Of a stretch of 12,530 nucleotides of DNA, positions 12,206 to 12,530 are shown piece after piece; positions within the stretch are counted from its first letter, which is position 1; the number at the start of each line of letters is the position of its first letter. The stretch is from positions 1 through 12,530 of the forward strand of contig JAITIS010000117.1 in the NCBI GenBank assembly GCA_031279305.1, given 5' to 3'. The notes beneath the pieces were generated by a model that was not told the DNA's origin, did no database searches, and saw nothing but the letters and a program-made list of their open reading frames with translations. This DNA comes from Candidatus Margulisiibacteriota bacterium (GTDB taxonomy: Bacteria; Margulisbacteria; Termititenacia; Termititenacales; Termititenacaceae). The translations under genes and the position numbers were made by a program.

Positions 12206-12530
12206 GCAGAGCCTCCAGCACAGCGTTCAATGTCCGGCCGGCTAGTTTTTGCTCCGCAGCCAGCAATTTTTTTAATCTGCCCCGGGTTTTGGACAAGCGC
12301 CCAAGCTCGCGTTCTATAAGCTCCGGCAAAACCGCCAAATTATCCAGCGTCGTATATGGCAGGCCAAATTTTTCGCAGATGCTTAAAACTTTGGGGTCGT
12401 ACGCTATGCCAACAACCGGTATTCCCGCCAGAAGAGACAAGATAATGAAATGCAGGCGCATACCGACCGCCAGTCTGGCGCCGCTTATAGTCCTCAAGAC
12501 TTCCTTTTCTGTCATACCCCGGCCGTAGTC
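12198..12530 (-). CDS. csaB: CsaB-type polysaccharide pyruvyl transferase, C-terminal part (runs off the window)
   Basis: The last 110 residues of the protein; the frame stays open to the window edge, so the 5' end is missing. It shows G-A-R-L-A-V-G-M-R-L-H-F near 18-29 of the visible part, followed by A-G-I-P-V-V-G-I-A-Y-D-P-K-V. This is the conserved C-terminal core of polysaccharide pyruvyl transferases, which add ketal pyruvate to cell-wall polymers. CsaB-made pyruvyl groups are the anchor for SLH-domain S-layer proteins. Overlap with the TagA-like gene supports joint work on one surface polymer. An internal ATG at 12515 is not the real start. Confidence 0.88.
   Translation of the reverse strand, partial: DYGRGMTEKEVLRTISGARLAVGMRLHFIILSLLAGIPVVGIAYDPKVLSICEKFGLPYTTLDNLAVLPELIERELGRLSKTRGRLKKLLAAEQKLAGRTLNAVLEALRG

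Noticed and set aside
1..12530. tRNA, rRNA genes, CRISPR arrays and insertion sequences
   Set aside because: I looked for cloverleaf-like stems, regularly spaced repeats and transposase motifs and found none that could be supported.

Overview
The window joins two unlike pieces of DNA. Bases 1 to about 1,140 are a fragment of a small single-stranded DNA phage of the Microviridae (gokushovirus-like). It holds the end of an upstream phage gene, a tiny arginine-rich DNA-packaging protein, a rolling-circle replication initiator with an H-Y-H motif and a tyrosine pair, and a small membrane protein. All lie on the + strand, overlap tightly and use T-ending codons, as ssDNA phages do. From about 1,200 to the end the DNA is bacterial and nearly every gene is on the - strand. 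The join is either a prophage end (a weak dif-like sequence sits at about 1,153-1,180) or an assembly chimera.

Reading the bacterial part in the direction of transcription (high to low coordinates): the 3' end of a CsaB-type polysaccharide pyruvyl transferase overlaps a WecG/TagA/CpsF glycosyltransferase (cell-surface polymer synthesis). An intergenic region follows with a consensus promoter and two hairpins (candidate small RNA or proS leader). Then come prolyl-tRNA synthetase and a double-length ThyX thymidylate synthase, which overlap by 4 bases. Next is a divergent pair of tiny envelope genes: a + strand 81-residue membrane protein and a - strand 57-residue protein that is little more than a signal peptide plus a PEP-CTERM sorting tail, the latter with a sigma-54-like promoter and a good terminator. 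After that lies a four-subunit pyruvate:ferredoxin oxidoreductase operon (porC-porD-porA-porB), then HU, a Ycf45/SpoIIIAA-like ATPase and thymidylate kinase packed together. Last come an unrecognised 149-residue and a 41-residue protein next to the phage join.

The organism looks like an anaerobe that oxidises pyruvate through ferredoxin. It appears to make a pyruvylated surface polymer, to sort proteins by PEP-CTERM, and to make dTMP by ThyX followed by Tmk. POR, a Ycf45-like ATPase, a tandem ThyX and CsaB-TagA together suggest an uncultured anaerobic lineage, perhaps near the Margulisbacteria/Cyanobacteria-related candidate phyla. That placement is inference only, with low confidence.

The items most worth a second look are the microvirus-bacterium junction, the minimal PEP-CTERM protein with its sigma-54-like promoter, the ThyX whose two halves appear to share one set of active-site residues, and the candidate small RNA upstream of an apparently leaderless proS.
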